Assembly (NCBI GenBank): GCA_013044465.1
Contig: JABEUL010000070.1
Coordinates: 1-7,064 of the forward strand
Length of the DNA: 7,064 nt
Source of the DNA: Acidimicrobiales bacterium
Lineage (GTDB): Bacteria; Actinomycetota; Acidimicrobiia; Acidimicrobiales; JABEUL01
Direction: 5' to 3'
The notes under the pieces: model-generated
What the model saw: the letters and a program-made list of their open reading frames with translations, nothing else
The model's database searches: none
What the model was told of the DNA's origin: nothing
Made by a program: the position numbers and the translations under genes
Shown: piece after piece, positions 1-6,578 of the stretch
How the letters are laid out: each line of letters starts with the position of its first letter
Position numbering within the stretch: position 1 is the stretch's first letter

Positions 1-596
1 ATGCCATACTCAATTCCGTTGTGAACCATCTTGACGAAATGACCTGCTCCATTTGGACCGCAGTGCAAATACCCTTTTTCGGCTTGAGTCTCTTCACCTT
101 GCCTGCCACTGGTGCGCTCAGCTGAGTCAAATCCTGGTGCGATTGATTCAAATATTGGGTTTAAGTGATCGATTATGTCGTTCTCTCCTCCTATCATCAA
201 GCAGTAACCTCGCTCTAGCCCCCAAATGCCTCCGCTGGTACCAACATCGACGTAATGAATTCCTTTGGTTTTTAAAACCTTTGCTCTTTTGATGTCGTCT
301 CGATAGTAAGAGTTTCCACCGTCAATAATAATGTCGCCCTTCTCCAAGACTTTTGAAAGGTTTTCGACAGTACTTTCAGTAATTTCGCCAGCTGGCACCA
401 TTATCCAGATTGCCCTTGGTGCACTCATCTTTGAGACAAGTTCTTCAATCGTCTCTGCTCCAATTGAGCCTTCGGTGACGAGTGAATCGACTGCGTTTTT
501 GTTCAGGTCGTAAACAAAACACTGATGCCCACTGGCGCTTGCCCTTCGAACCAAATTGGCACCCATTCTGCCCAGGCCTATCATGCCAAGTTCCAT
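1..596 (-). CDS. gnd: 6-phosphogluconate dehydrogenase, decarboxylating (3' end cut by window edge)
   Basis: Cytoplasmic enzyme of the pentose phosphate pathway that oxidatively decarboxylates 6-phosphogluconate to ribulose 5-phosphate. The 198 complete codons seen cover the Rossmann domain and the start of the helical domain. Visible motifs are the dinucleotide-binding GLGRMG at residues 7-12, DGGNSYYRDD at 92-101, the substrate-binding GTSGGIWGLERGY at 119-131, and GAGHFVKMVHNGIEYG at 183-198 with the catalytic Lys189 and Asn193. The GIWGLERGY form is typical of the short (about 300-330 residue) Gnd/YqeC-like subfamily, so roughly 100 or more residues lie outside the window. Coenzyme choice in this subfamily can be NAD or NADP, and I cannot decide it here. 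The ATG at 596 has a strong Shine-Dalgarno (AGGAG, minus strand 607-603) about 6 bases upstream. The frame stays open for 51 codons upstream of this ATG, but that stretch has no good ribosome binding site. Confidence 0.95.
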   Translation of the reverse strand, partial: MELGMIGLGRMGANLVRRASASGHQCFVYDLNKNAVDSLVTEGSIGAETIEELVSKMSAPRAIWIMVPAGEITESTVENLSKVLEKGDIIIDGGNSYYRDDIKRAKVLKTKGIHYVDVGTSGGIWGLERGYCLMIGGENDIIDHLNPIFESIAPGFDSAERTSGRQGEETQAEKGYLHCGPNGAGHFVKMVHNGIEYG

Positions 597-923
597 TAAT
601 ATCTCCTCTCGATTACTCGAGCTAATTTCTCTTCTACTTGAATCTAGTTCAATGCGCTCTTGTGACACGGTCGAGTCTTTTGATGCAAGCTGATTTAAAA
701 GAGTAGGCAAATAGATGGACAGAGAATTGCGCCACAATCCACGATTTAGTTAGAAAAACAAAAAGTCCTGGTCAAAGAGTGATAAATGGAAATTATTGTT
801 AAGTCACTGAGACAATTTGATTGCCAATGTGACATTTTACGCCTAAGAAGCTAAAGTGTATCTCATTGCAGCATTAGTGCATTTTGCTGTTGGCCTGCCG
901 TTTAATTTAAAAAGGAGTGAGCG
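597..923. other. Divergent intergenic region between gnd and the P450 gene
   Basis: This 327 bp stretch separates two divergently transcribed genes and must hold the promoters of both. No RNA gene or convincing complete ORF is seen. It is AT-rich in its middle part. A loose inverted repeat pairs ATTGT (795-799) with ACAAT (812-816). A second one pairs CAGCA with TGCTG around 870-890, between the candidate P450 promoter and its start. Both arms are only 5 bp and could be chance. The Shine-Dalgarno sequences of gnd (603-607, complement) and of the P450 gene (AAAGGAG, 911-917) mark the two ends. Confidence 0.6.
836..864 (+). promoter_or_regulatory. Weak candidate sigma-70-type promoter for the P450-ferredoxin pair
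   Basis: A possible -35 (TTTACG, 836-841) and -10 (TATCTC, 859-864) are separated by 17 bp. Transcription would start near 871, giving a leader of about 50 bases. Both hexamers are poor matches to consensus, so this is only a candidate; spacing and position are its main support. Confidence 0.2.
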
Positions 924-2126
924 ATGAGTGAATCTCGTCCGGTTCAAGATTGGAAAACCGATTTTGATGTACTGAACTCTCAATATATTGCCGATCCGTT
1001 CTCAATTTGGGACGAACTAAGGGGATCGTGTCCAATTGCTCATACAGAGCGGAGAGGCAGTACCTGGCTTCCTACTACTTATGAAGACGTGACAAAGATC
1101 GCCCACGACATTGAGAGGTTTTCTTCAGCTGAAATTTCAGTCATTCCCTTTGAAGGAGCAGTTCCTGAAGATCCAGTTTTACTTTACGGTGTCCCGCCAA
1201 TCTCTGCCGACCCGCCCCTCCATACCTGGACAAGAAGACTTCTTCTTCCTTGGTTTTCCCATAAAAACGTGGATGCCTATGAAGAAATGACCAGAGAGCT
1301 TTGCAAGTCCTTGGTGAGTACCTTTATACAAAACGGTAGAGCAGATGCCGCAGCAGATTACGCACAACAGATTCCCGTTAGAGTAATCGCACATATTTTA
1401 GGTGTGCCTTCTGAGATGTCGGATACTTTCACAGAATGGGTACGAGATGTTCTTGAGTTTGCAGACGATCCTGAAAGGCGGATGAAAGGTATTGAGGGTC
1501 TGATTATCTTCTTCATTGAAGAGTTAGAAAAACGCCAGAGTAATCCAGGTGCCGACCTCTTAAGTGTGCTTTTGCAGAGCGAAGTTGAAGGGGAGGTAAT
1601 TGACGCTCGAATTGCTCTTGGAACCGCTGCTTTAGTATTGATTGCCGGAGTAGATACAACCTGGTCAGCTATTGGCTCGTCGCTTTGGCACTTGGCTACT
1701 CATCCAGATGACAGAAAGCGAATGGTTGAAGATAAAGAAGTTTGGCCACTTGCAATTGAAGAGTTGTTGAGAGCTTACTCACCGGTCACTATGGCCAGAG
1801 TAGTTACTGAGGACACTGACTATGAAGGTTGTCCGATGAAAAAGGGAGATAAAGTTCTCATGAATTTCCCAGCCGCAAATAGGGATCCCAAAGTTTTTGA
1901 GAATCCTGATGAAGTAATACTGGATCGTGCAAAGAATCGACATGTAGCATTTGGTTCTGGAATTCACAGGTGCGCGGGGTCTAATCTGGCACGTATGGAG
2001 TTGAGGGTAGCATTAGAGGAATGGCTCAGTGCTATTCCTGATTTTTCAATAGAAGAAGGCAAAGAAGTTACATGGGCTGGAGGACAAGTGAGAGGACCTA
2101 GGCAGTTGCCGGTGATTTTTAAATGA
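924..2126 (+). CDS. Cytochrome P450 monooxygenase (bacterial class I, soluble)
   Basis: A 400-residue soluble P450 of normal bacterial length without a membrane anchor. It should activate O2 at a heme to hydroxylate or otherwise oxidise an organic substrate, taking electrons from a ferredoxin. Visible motifs are the I-helix oxygen-activation motif AGVDTT at 241-246 (acid/alcohol pair Asp244-Thr245), the K-helix ExxR as E280-L-L-R283, and the heme loop FGSGIHRCAG at 343-352 with Cys350 as the axial thiolate. All key residues are intact, so the enzyme should be active. The ATG at 924 follows AAAGGAG (911-917) with 6 bases of spacing. The stop overlaps the start of the ferredoxin gene as ATGA, which implies translational coupling and names the likely redox partner. 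The substrate and CYP family cannot be read from the sequence; no biosynthetic cluster surrounds it. Confidence 0.96.
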   Translation: MSESRPVQDWKTDFDVLNSQYIADPFSIWDELRGSCPIAHTERRGSTWLPTTYEDVTKIAHDIERFSSAEISVIPFEGAVPEDPVLLYGVPPISADPPLHTWTRRLLLPWFSHKNVDAYEEMTRELCKSLVSTFIQNGRADAAADYAQQIPVRVIAHILGVPSEMSDTFTEWVRDVLEFADDPERRMKGIEGLIIFFIEELEKRQSNPGADLLSVLLQSEVEGEVIDARIALGTAALVLIAGVDTTWSAIGSSLWHLATHPDDRKRMVEDKEVWPLAIEELLRAYSPVTMARVVTEDTDYEGCPMKKGDKVLMNFPAANRDPKVFENPDEVILDRAKNRHVAFGSGIHRCAGSNLARMELRVALEEWLSAIPDFSIEEGKEVTWAGGQVRGPRQLPVIFK

Positions 2127-2317
2127 AAATAAAGATTGATCCAGATAAATGTCAAGGACATGCAAGATGCTATGCACTTGCACCGGAGTTATTTAGCGTA
2201 GATGACTATGGGTACTCTTCTGTCATAGGAGACGGTGAAGTGCCTTTAGAACTTGAAGAAAAAGCTAAGCTAGCAATCGACAACTGTCCTGAATTTGCAA
2301 TAAGTGAAGTTGAATAA
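2123..2317 (+). CDS. Small [3Fe-4S] ferredoxin, P450 redox partner
   Basis: A 64-residue acidic ferredoxin. The cluster motif reads C10-Q-G-H13-A-R-C16, then C55-P: three cysteines, with His in the position where a [4Fe-4S] ferredoxin would have its second cysteine of the motif. This CxxHxxC...CP pattern is known from actinobacterial ferredoxins encoded beside P450s, which usually carry a [3Fe-4S] cluster. The ATG lies inside the P450 stop region (ATGA overlap) and has only a weak Shine-Dalgarno (GGTGA, within the P450 C-terminal codons), so translation probably depends on ribosomes finishing the P450. The likely role is one-electron transfer from a ferredoxin reductase to the P450 heme. No reductase is encoded in the window. 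The gene ends 3 bp from the convergent SDR gene. Confidence 0.95.
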   Translation: MKIKIDPDKCQGHARCYALAPELFSVDDYGYSSVIGDGEVPLELEEKAKLAIDNCPEFAISEVE

Positions 2318-2320
2318 CAC

Positions 2321-3226
2321 TTAAAATTCGTTTAGTTCAAATCCGGATTCCCTAATCAAGTCTTCAGACAGTTTCCAAAGCTTTTCACTTTCAGTTTCAT
2401 TAGAGGCTCTTGATGAAACTGGTGAAAGTTTTTTATGGGCATAATATCCCCCGGTTTTGCCCTCTACTTCATCAGATGATGCCAAGTAGATAGACGTTCT
2501 GGCTCCCGCTGCTGCTGAGATTTCAAAGGGTCTAATTAGTTTATTGCCAATCCCAATTAGACCTTTTAGATCGCCATCCATGCCAAAGCCTGACCTAACA
2601 GGACCTGGGTGCAAGGAATTAACTGTGATATCGGTTATGTTTTTGGATGAAAGTCTTTTGACAAGTGCTCGGGTAAAGTGAATGTTTGCAAGTTTTGACA
2701 TGGCATAGGCTTGTGACGAACTGAATCGACCTGAACCATCAACCAGATTTAAAGACCAGTTTTTTCTGGCTCCACGGTGGGCAATGGAAGAAACATTAAT
2801 TATTCGAGCAGGTCCAGATGAAATCACTCTATCAATCAACAAATTTGTAAGGTAAAAAGGTCCCAGGTGGTTAACGGCAAAAGTTAGCTCAAATCCTTGA
2901 GCACTTTTTTGAAAGGTTGACCAAATACCACCAGCGTTATTAATCAAAACCTCAATTAAAGGGTATTTCTCTAAAATTTCCTGAGAGGCCTTTTTGACTG
3001 ATGCGAGGTCACTTAGGTCAATCTGGACAATTTTAACTTTGATAGATCCAGCCGAGTCCTTTATATCTTGAGCTGCTTTATTTGCTTTATCTAGATTTCG
3101 ACAAGCTAAGACCACAGTTGCACCCATCTTGGCAATTTCCCGTGCGGTCTCTTTGCCAATCCCTGCATTAGCACCAGAAATGACAACAGTCTTTCCTTCA
3201 AGCAGTAATTGGTTTTGAGTTTCCAT
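2321..3226 (-). CDS. Short-chain dehydrogenase/reductase, retinol-dehydrogenase-like
   Basis: A classical-type SDR with extended C-terminus, 301 residues from the ATG at 3226. It has the nucleotide-binding SGANAGIG at 17-24 (Ser replacing the usual Thr), Arg43 after the second beta strand (ACRN), which favours NADP(H), NNAG at 96-99, Asn119, the catalytic VSS at 145-147, and Tyr174-A-M-S-Lys178, followed by an HPG motif. The pattern of NNAGG, NHLGPF and VSSIAH resembles RDH11-14/WWOX-like SDRs, which interconvert alcohols and carbonyls on lipophilic substrates; the actual substrate is unknown. The frame also allows a TTG start at 3262 (12 residues longer), but that has no ribosome binding site, whereas AGAGG lies 12 bases upstream of the ATG. 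It converges on the ferredoxin gene with 3 bp between stops and no visible terminator. It might act on a product of the P450, an inference from position only. Confidence 0.93.
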   Translation of the reverse strand: METQNQLLLEGKTVVISGANAGIGKETAREIAKMGATVVLACRNLDKANKAAQDIKDSAGSIKVKIVQIDLSDLASVKKASQEILEKYPLIEVLINNAGGIWSTFQKSAQGFELTFAVNHLGPFYLTNLLIDRVISSGPARIINVSSIAHRGARKNWSLNLVDGSGRFSSSQAYAMSKLANIHFTRALVKRLSSKNITDITVNSLHPGPVRSGFGMDGDLKGLIGIGNKLIRPFEISAAAGARTSIYLASSDEVEGKTGGYYAHKKLSPVSSRASNETESEKLWKLSEDLIRESGFELNEF

Positions 3227-3301
3227 GATTAATTTAGACCTCTCATTGCTCAATTTGTCCAAGTTAACTAATTAGGATAGTAGTTATACGGGAATAGGAT
3301 C

Positions 3302-4243
3302 TTATCTAACTACGTTAGCTAGCCAAGAAGCAACTTCGTCGACTGCTTCACGAGTGGCTCTTCCCACGACTTCACCGTGTAAAACATTAAGTGCTTGGGA
3401 TGGTTCGCCTTCTAGCGAGTATGCTGCTACAACTCTTGCGCCCAATGAAGCGGCTTCTGAAGCAATTTCATCCGAGCCTCCTCTTCTTTCAATCCATTTC
3501 TTGTGGGTGCCCTTGACGATAAGTATCGATTTCTCAACCGAACTTTCAATGAACTCATTAATAACTGCTTGTTTAGCTTTTTCAGCACCTTCACCAAGGA
3601 CTTGTTTCTCCTCCTCGGCTTCTTTGGCTTCTTTTTCTTGTTGGATTCTTTGCTTTTCTTCCGGACTTATTTGCGGGGCGGGAGTTGTAGTGGCAGCAGT
3701 TTTCCAAGCAGATGCCATCTCAAAAGTTCTGGCTGCTTTCTCTCCCTCTGTGAGCGAATCCCACTCGGCCCATCTCTGAGCGTCTTCCTCAGCTTCCTTG
3801 CGTTCTTCTTCCTTTTTTCTTCGGAGTTTTTCCGCCTCCCAAAGTTTGGCTGCCTCACTAACATGGAAAGCTTCTCTATCCTCGTTAAGTCCGGCAGCTT
3901 TTTCTGCCAACCACTGGTTGATACTTCTTTGGATAACCCCACTAAGTGCATTTATAGTTACCTCGATACCTGCTTGGGATGCCAAACGGGCTGTCACCAT
4001 TACAGGTATTGCGGCACTTCCACTTACGCCACCTTTTTCTGTACCTTCTTCAGAAGTCATTTGGGCAGAGGCTAAGAGGGCCTTTGAAATGGCTTCCCGT
4101 CCGTTTGCGGTAGCCAATGATTCAGCTTCCCTGTAATCAGACTTTTCTGGATCTAGACCAATGGCAAGAATTGTACGAATTAAATCTGCTGAGATTAAGG
4201 AGTCCAATTCGTCGATCTGACGCGTCAAAATCTCCGAGGCCAC
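3302..4243 (-). CDS. Hypothetical Ala/Glu-rich, probably coiled-coil protein (start uncertain)
   Basis: I do not recognise this protein. From the GTG at 4243 it has 313 residues, rich in Ala, Glu, Lys and Arg. Residues about 125-170 and 190-225 are highly charged, helical and probably coiled coil (runs of EAEKLRRKKEEERKEAEED type), separated by a Thr/Pro linker (TTTPAPQ). The flanking N-terminal (1-115) and C-terminal (230-313) parts look like ordinary mixed globular sequence. No signal peptide or clear membrane segment is seen; a mildly hydrophobic stretch near 78-105 is too short and polar to call. The start is weak: no good Shine-Dalgarno precedes the GTG, and the same frame is open for about 24 more codons with similarly acidic sequence (DVEVEAQPISED) but no ATG, GTG or TTG. 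The first in-frame ATG is residue 61. A non-standard start, a leaderless start or an indel near 4270 are possible. Coding is supported by length, composition and the absence of stops. Confidence 0.75.
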   Translation of the reverse strand: MASEILTRQIDELDSLISADLIRTILAIGLDPEKSDYREAESLATANGREAISKALLASAQMTSEEGTEKGGVSGSAAIPVMVTARLASQAGIEVTINALSGVIQRSINQWLAEKAAGLNEDREAFHVSEAAKLWEAEKLRRKKEEERKEAEEDAQRWAEWDSLTEGEKAARTFEMASAWKTAATTTPAPQISPEEKQRIQQEKEAKEAEEEKQVLGEGAEKAKQAVINEFIESSVEKSILIVKGTHKKWIERRGGSDEIASEAASLGARVVAAYSLEGEPSQALNVLHGEVVGRATREAVDEVASWLANVVR

Positions 4244-4424
4244 ATCTTCTGAAATAGGCTGGGCCTCTACCTCAACATCTTGACGGTTTCTATGGAAAAT
4301 AGGAATGATACAAAATTACCAAGAAATTGGCTGCCAAGTACAATTTTCTGGAATGAATTTTAAAAACTCCTGGATGCCACTTACTTTTTACCTAAAAATC
4401 ACCTATAAGAACCTGAAAGTACAA

Positions 4425-4943
4425 TTACAAGGATTTACTAAATCTCCAGGTAGAAGGGCCCCCTGGTGAGAGTTTTTTGTCAATAGCAATGATTTTGATG
4501 ATTCGACATCTGTAGTTAGTATTGAAATCGGGATCTACTGCACTAAAGCCCATTTTGGTCCCATACTTTTCATTCTCCATCTCAAGAAACCTCAAAATGT
4601 CCTCCTTGGAATCCATTTCTTCAGCTATTCCTTCAGCCACCACCGGAATATTTGGGTCATTTGATGTGATTGAGATATGTGGGTTAGCCTTTAGATTTCG
4701 CACCTTGATTGAACTTGTCATTGAAGAAAAGTAGAAAGAGTTTTCTGAAATGACACCCCAAACCGGCATTATATGTGGGGCACCGCTAGATCTAACAGTG
4801 GCAATCCAATACTCTTTCGAAGTAGCCAGCCTTTCACTCGCTAAATCCCAAGGCAAAGTACCACCACTGCGAGTTGGCTCGACTGCGTCTTTCTTGGATG
4901 GGTCAGAACTTGAATCATCGGAACTGCTTTTTGACATATTCAT
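4425..4943 (-). CDS. Pyridoxamine 5'-phosphate oxidase-like split-barrel protein (FMN- or F420-binding family)
   Basis: 172 residues. The first ~28 are a Ser/Asp/Lys-rich, probably disordered tail; the split beta-barrel domain follows. Recognisable family features are the LPWDLASERLATS helix start at 30-42, the strand pair around GAPHIMPVWGV (54-64), YFSS at 71-74, then S-x-K-x-R-N-L-x-x-N-P at 78-88, and the C-terminal STWRF at 164-168. This arrangement matches the actinobacterial PNPOx-related proteins, many of which bind cofactor F420 or FMN and reduce organic substrates, while others bind heme breakdown products. True vitamin B6 synthesis is unlikely, because the protein is shorter and lacks a clear PNPOx C-terminal dimerisation region. 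The start at 4943 is chosen as the first ATG; a second in-frame ATG lies two codons later, and neither has a strong Shine-Dalgarno (AGG about 13 bases upstream). The substrate is unknown. Confidence 0.88.
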   Translation of the reverse strand: MNMSKSSSDDSSSDPSKKDAVEPTRSGGTLPWDLASERLATSKEYWIATVRSSGAPHIMPVWGVISENSFYFSSMTSSIKVRNLKANPHISITSNDPNIPVVAEGIAEEMDSKEDILRFLEMENEKYGTKMGFSAVDPDFNTNYRCRIIKIIAIDKKLSPGGPSTWRFSKSL

Positions 4944-5100
4944 TATGCATCTAACCTATTGCTTAATTTATGTACTAGCCAACACCAAGAACCCACTCAC
5001 AGTGGTCAGGCATTTTAGGCACTTGCTTTTACAGATTCGCTTTAAGACTTTTGAATACATAATTTAAAAATGCATTACGATTTAAGGAGAGTACAAGTGA
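4944..5100. promoter_or_regulatory. Divergent promoter region between the PNPOx-like gene and the DUF2510-PrxQ-DUF1990 operon
   Basis: The 157 bp between divergent genes must hold promoters in both directions. On the plus strand an AT-rich patch near 5052-5066 contains a CATAAT element that could be a -10 box, without a strong -35. A strong Shine-Dalgarno, AAGGAGA (5084-5090), precedes the plus-strand gene. A small perfect inverted repeat lies at 4993-5005. Confidence 0.4.
4993..5005. repeat. Short perfect inverted repeat in a divergent promoter region
   Basis: CCACT and AGTGG form a 5 bp perfect inverted repeat around a 3-base centre (CAC). Its place between two divergent genes would suit an operator, but arms this short occur often by chance. 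Confidence 0.35.
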
Positions 5101-5529
5101 ATGGAGGCGCAGTTGCTGCTCTTTTACGTGGGTAGGCATGAGCTAATTCTGACTGCCCTACTGTCGTTGTTGCTGTTGCCGCTATTTTATTTTAGAGCCC
5201 TTGATACATATTTGCCGATTCCAAATGGAAGGAGAGCTTCTGGGCAGTATTTACTGGCAGCTTTAAATTTCCTTATCTTGCCCTTCGGGGTTGGACTGAC
5301 TTGGTATCTGAACCGCTTAGATACGAAAGAGATAGAACCAGTACAGCAATTTAGTGCAATTACATTAGAAGCAAGCCATAGTTCAGACCTTGAAACCACT
5401 GCAATAGCGCCACCCGATTGGCATGATGACCCATTTGGACGTTTCCCATTGAGGTATTACGATGGCAGTGAATGGAGCAACTACGTATTCATGAATGGAG
5501 AGATTTACGATGACCCATGGAAGGAATAG
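5101..5529 (+). CDS. Two-TM membrane protein with C-terminal DUF2510-like domain
   Basis: 142 residues. Two hydrophobic segments (about 14-32 and 49-70) should form a helical hairpin in the membrane, joined by a short basic loop (NGRRASG). A linker of about 30 residues leads to a C-terminal domain, PPDWHDDPFGRFPLRYYDG at 104-122 followed by W125. Its pattern of tryptophan, DP, LRYYDG and W is that of DUF2510, a short domain found mostly in Actinobacteria and often attached to membrane segments; its function is not established. The ATG at 5101 is 10 bases after AAGGAGA (5084-5090). A GTG at 5097 has better spacing but its frame stops after 12 codons. This is the first gene of a tight operon: the peroxiredoxin gene begins 7 bp after its stop. 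A scaffolding or sensing role at the membrane is only a guess. Confidence 0.85.
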   Translation: MEAQLLLFYVGRHELILTALLSLLLLPLFYFRALDTYLPIPNGRRASGQYLLAALNFLILPFGVGLTWYLNRLDTKEIEPVQQFSAITLEASHSSDLETTAIAPPDWHDDPFGRFPLRYYDGSEWSNYVFMNGEIYDDPWKE

Positions 5530-5536
5530 ATATTAA

Positions 5537-5989
5537 ATGAAAATCGGAGACATTGCTCCAGACTTTACCCTGCCGGACCAAGGAGGCGAACAAGTGTCAC
5601 TTTCATCGCTGCTTGCAAGTAACCCTGTGGTCCTGTTTTTCTATCCGCGTGCGTTCACGCCTGGATGTACGGCGGAGAGTTGTGCTTTTAGGGATGCAGG
5701 AGAAGACCTGGAGGCATTAGGGGCAATCAGGCTTGGCATTAGCAGTGACTCGATTGAACGCCAAGAAAAGTTCAGCTCTAAATATGATCTTGGATATAAA
5801 TTATTATCAGATACAAGCAAAGAAGTCGCCAAACTATATGAGGTGAAAAGACCGGGCCCCTTGTTTTCTAAGCGCACGACTTTTGTGATATCAAAAGATA
5901 AAAAAGTTGAAGCAATAATTCATTCAGAGTTCGATATTAACAAACATGTTGATCTAGCGAAAGAAGCACTGAAGAGGATCGCCAGCTAA
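5537..5989 (+). CDS. bcp: Peroxiredoxin, PrxQ/Bcp family (thiol peroxidase)
   Basis: A 150-residue cytoplasmic thiol peroxidase that reduces hydrogen peroxide and organic hydroperoxides, normally recycled by thioredoxin. The catalytic motif TPGCTAESCAFRD at 41-53 contains the peroxidatic Cys44 and a second Cys49 five residues on, the arrangement of PrxQ/Bcp enzymes that form an intramolecular disulfide. Thr41 and Arg113 (in KRTTFVI) complete the active site. Length and N-terminus (GDIAPDFTLPDQ) are standard for the family. The start at 5537 follows the upstream stop by 7 bp, with AAGGAA inside the end of the previous gene as a somewhat distant Shine-Dalgarno. The next gene starts 1 bp after this stop, so all three plus-strand genes are probably on one mRNA. 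Confidence 0.96.
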   Translation: MKIGDIAPDFTLPDQGGEQVSLSSLLASNPVVLFFYPRAFTPGCTAESCAFRDAGEDLEALGAIRLGISSDSIERQEKFSSKYDLGYKLLSDTSKEVAKLYEVKRPGPLFSKRTTFVISKDKKVEAIIHSEFDINKHVDLAKEALKRIAS

Positions 5990-5990
5990 C

Positions 5991-6578
5991 TTGTTGAAGC
6001 AATTTCATTTGACTGTGCCTTCTGACACTTATTTGGAAAAGCTCTTTAATTCGCAAGCCGGTCAGTCTGAAACTTACAACTCAGAATTTTCAGATCCAGC
6101 AGTTATCACAGGATATGGGTCGTCCCATATTAGAAAATCGATCCAGATAGGCACTAATAAAAGGGCTTTCAATAAAGCTGTATCCGCACTTTCTTCTTGG
6201 GATGTCCACAGAGGATGTGGAATGAAAATTCTCTCAGATAATCCTGTTGTATCAATTAATTCAAATGTATTGATTGTGGCCCCTATCTTTCTCGGTCATA
6301 TAACCGCATTATGTAGGGTAACTGGTCTCACGAAGAATGACCGGCATTGGGGGTTTAAATATTGCACTTTGCCCCACCATGTTGAAACTGGGGAGGAGGA
6401 ATTTTTGTTAGAAATGCGAAACGACGAAACAGTTTGGTTTACAATTGAGGCCCACTCTAAGCCAAGCAACACCTTGGTCGCACTTCTTTATCCAATTCCA
6501 AATCTTTTGCAACAAAGAGCGACCAATGATTATTTGAAATCTATGCAGAGGATTCTCTCTCGTCAAGAAGTACCGTGA
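5991..6578 (+). CDS. UPF0548/DUF1990 family protein
   Basis: 195 residues, with the signature of the DUF1990 (UPF0548) family: an N-terminal region ending in a helix with W70, a middle beta-rich part with VLIVAP (93-98), and the conserved block WGFKYCTLPHHVETGEEEF at 120-138 followed by VWFTIEAHSKP at 148-158. The family occurs in Actinobacteria, other bacteria and plants, and no biochemical function is established. Fit over the C-terminal two thirds is good; the first 50 residues are less typical. There is no signal peptide or membrane segment. The start is taken as TTG at 5991, 1 bp after the peroxiredoxin stop, with GAAGAGGA about 12 bases upstream. A second TTG follows immediately, so the exact start is uncertain by a codon. 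Its place behind the peroxiredoxin suggests co-expression and perhaps a stress- or redox-related role. Confidence 0.87.
   Translation: MLKQFHLTVPSDTYLEKLFNSQAGQSETYNSEFSDPAVITGYGSSHIRKSIQIGTNKRAFNKAVSALSSWDVHRGCGMKILSDNPVVSINSNVLIVAPIFLGHITALCRVTGLTKNDRHWGFKYCTLPHHVETGEEEFLLEMRNDETVWFTIEAHSKPSNTLVALLYPIPNLLQQRATNDYLKSMQRILSRQEVP

Noticed and set aside
53..513. Plus-strand open frames near the left edge
   Set aside because: They lie opposite the gnd coding sequence, which has clear catalytic motifs; their translations match nothing and are Ser/Leu-rich shadows.
2315..2325. Possible bidirectional terminator between the ferredoxin and SDR genes
   Set aside because: Only 3 bp separate the two stop codons, and no hairpin with a T-tract is visible around them.
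3354..4136. Several long plus-strand open frames opposite the coiled-coil gene, one with many Phe and Leu residues resembling a membrane protein
   Set aside because: Runs of Glu and Lys codons (GAA, AAG) read as TTC and CTT on the other strand, so Phe/Leu-rich antisense frames are expected. They overlap one another and lack ribosome binding sites.
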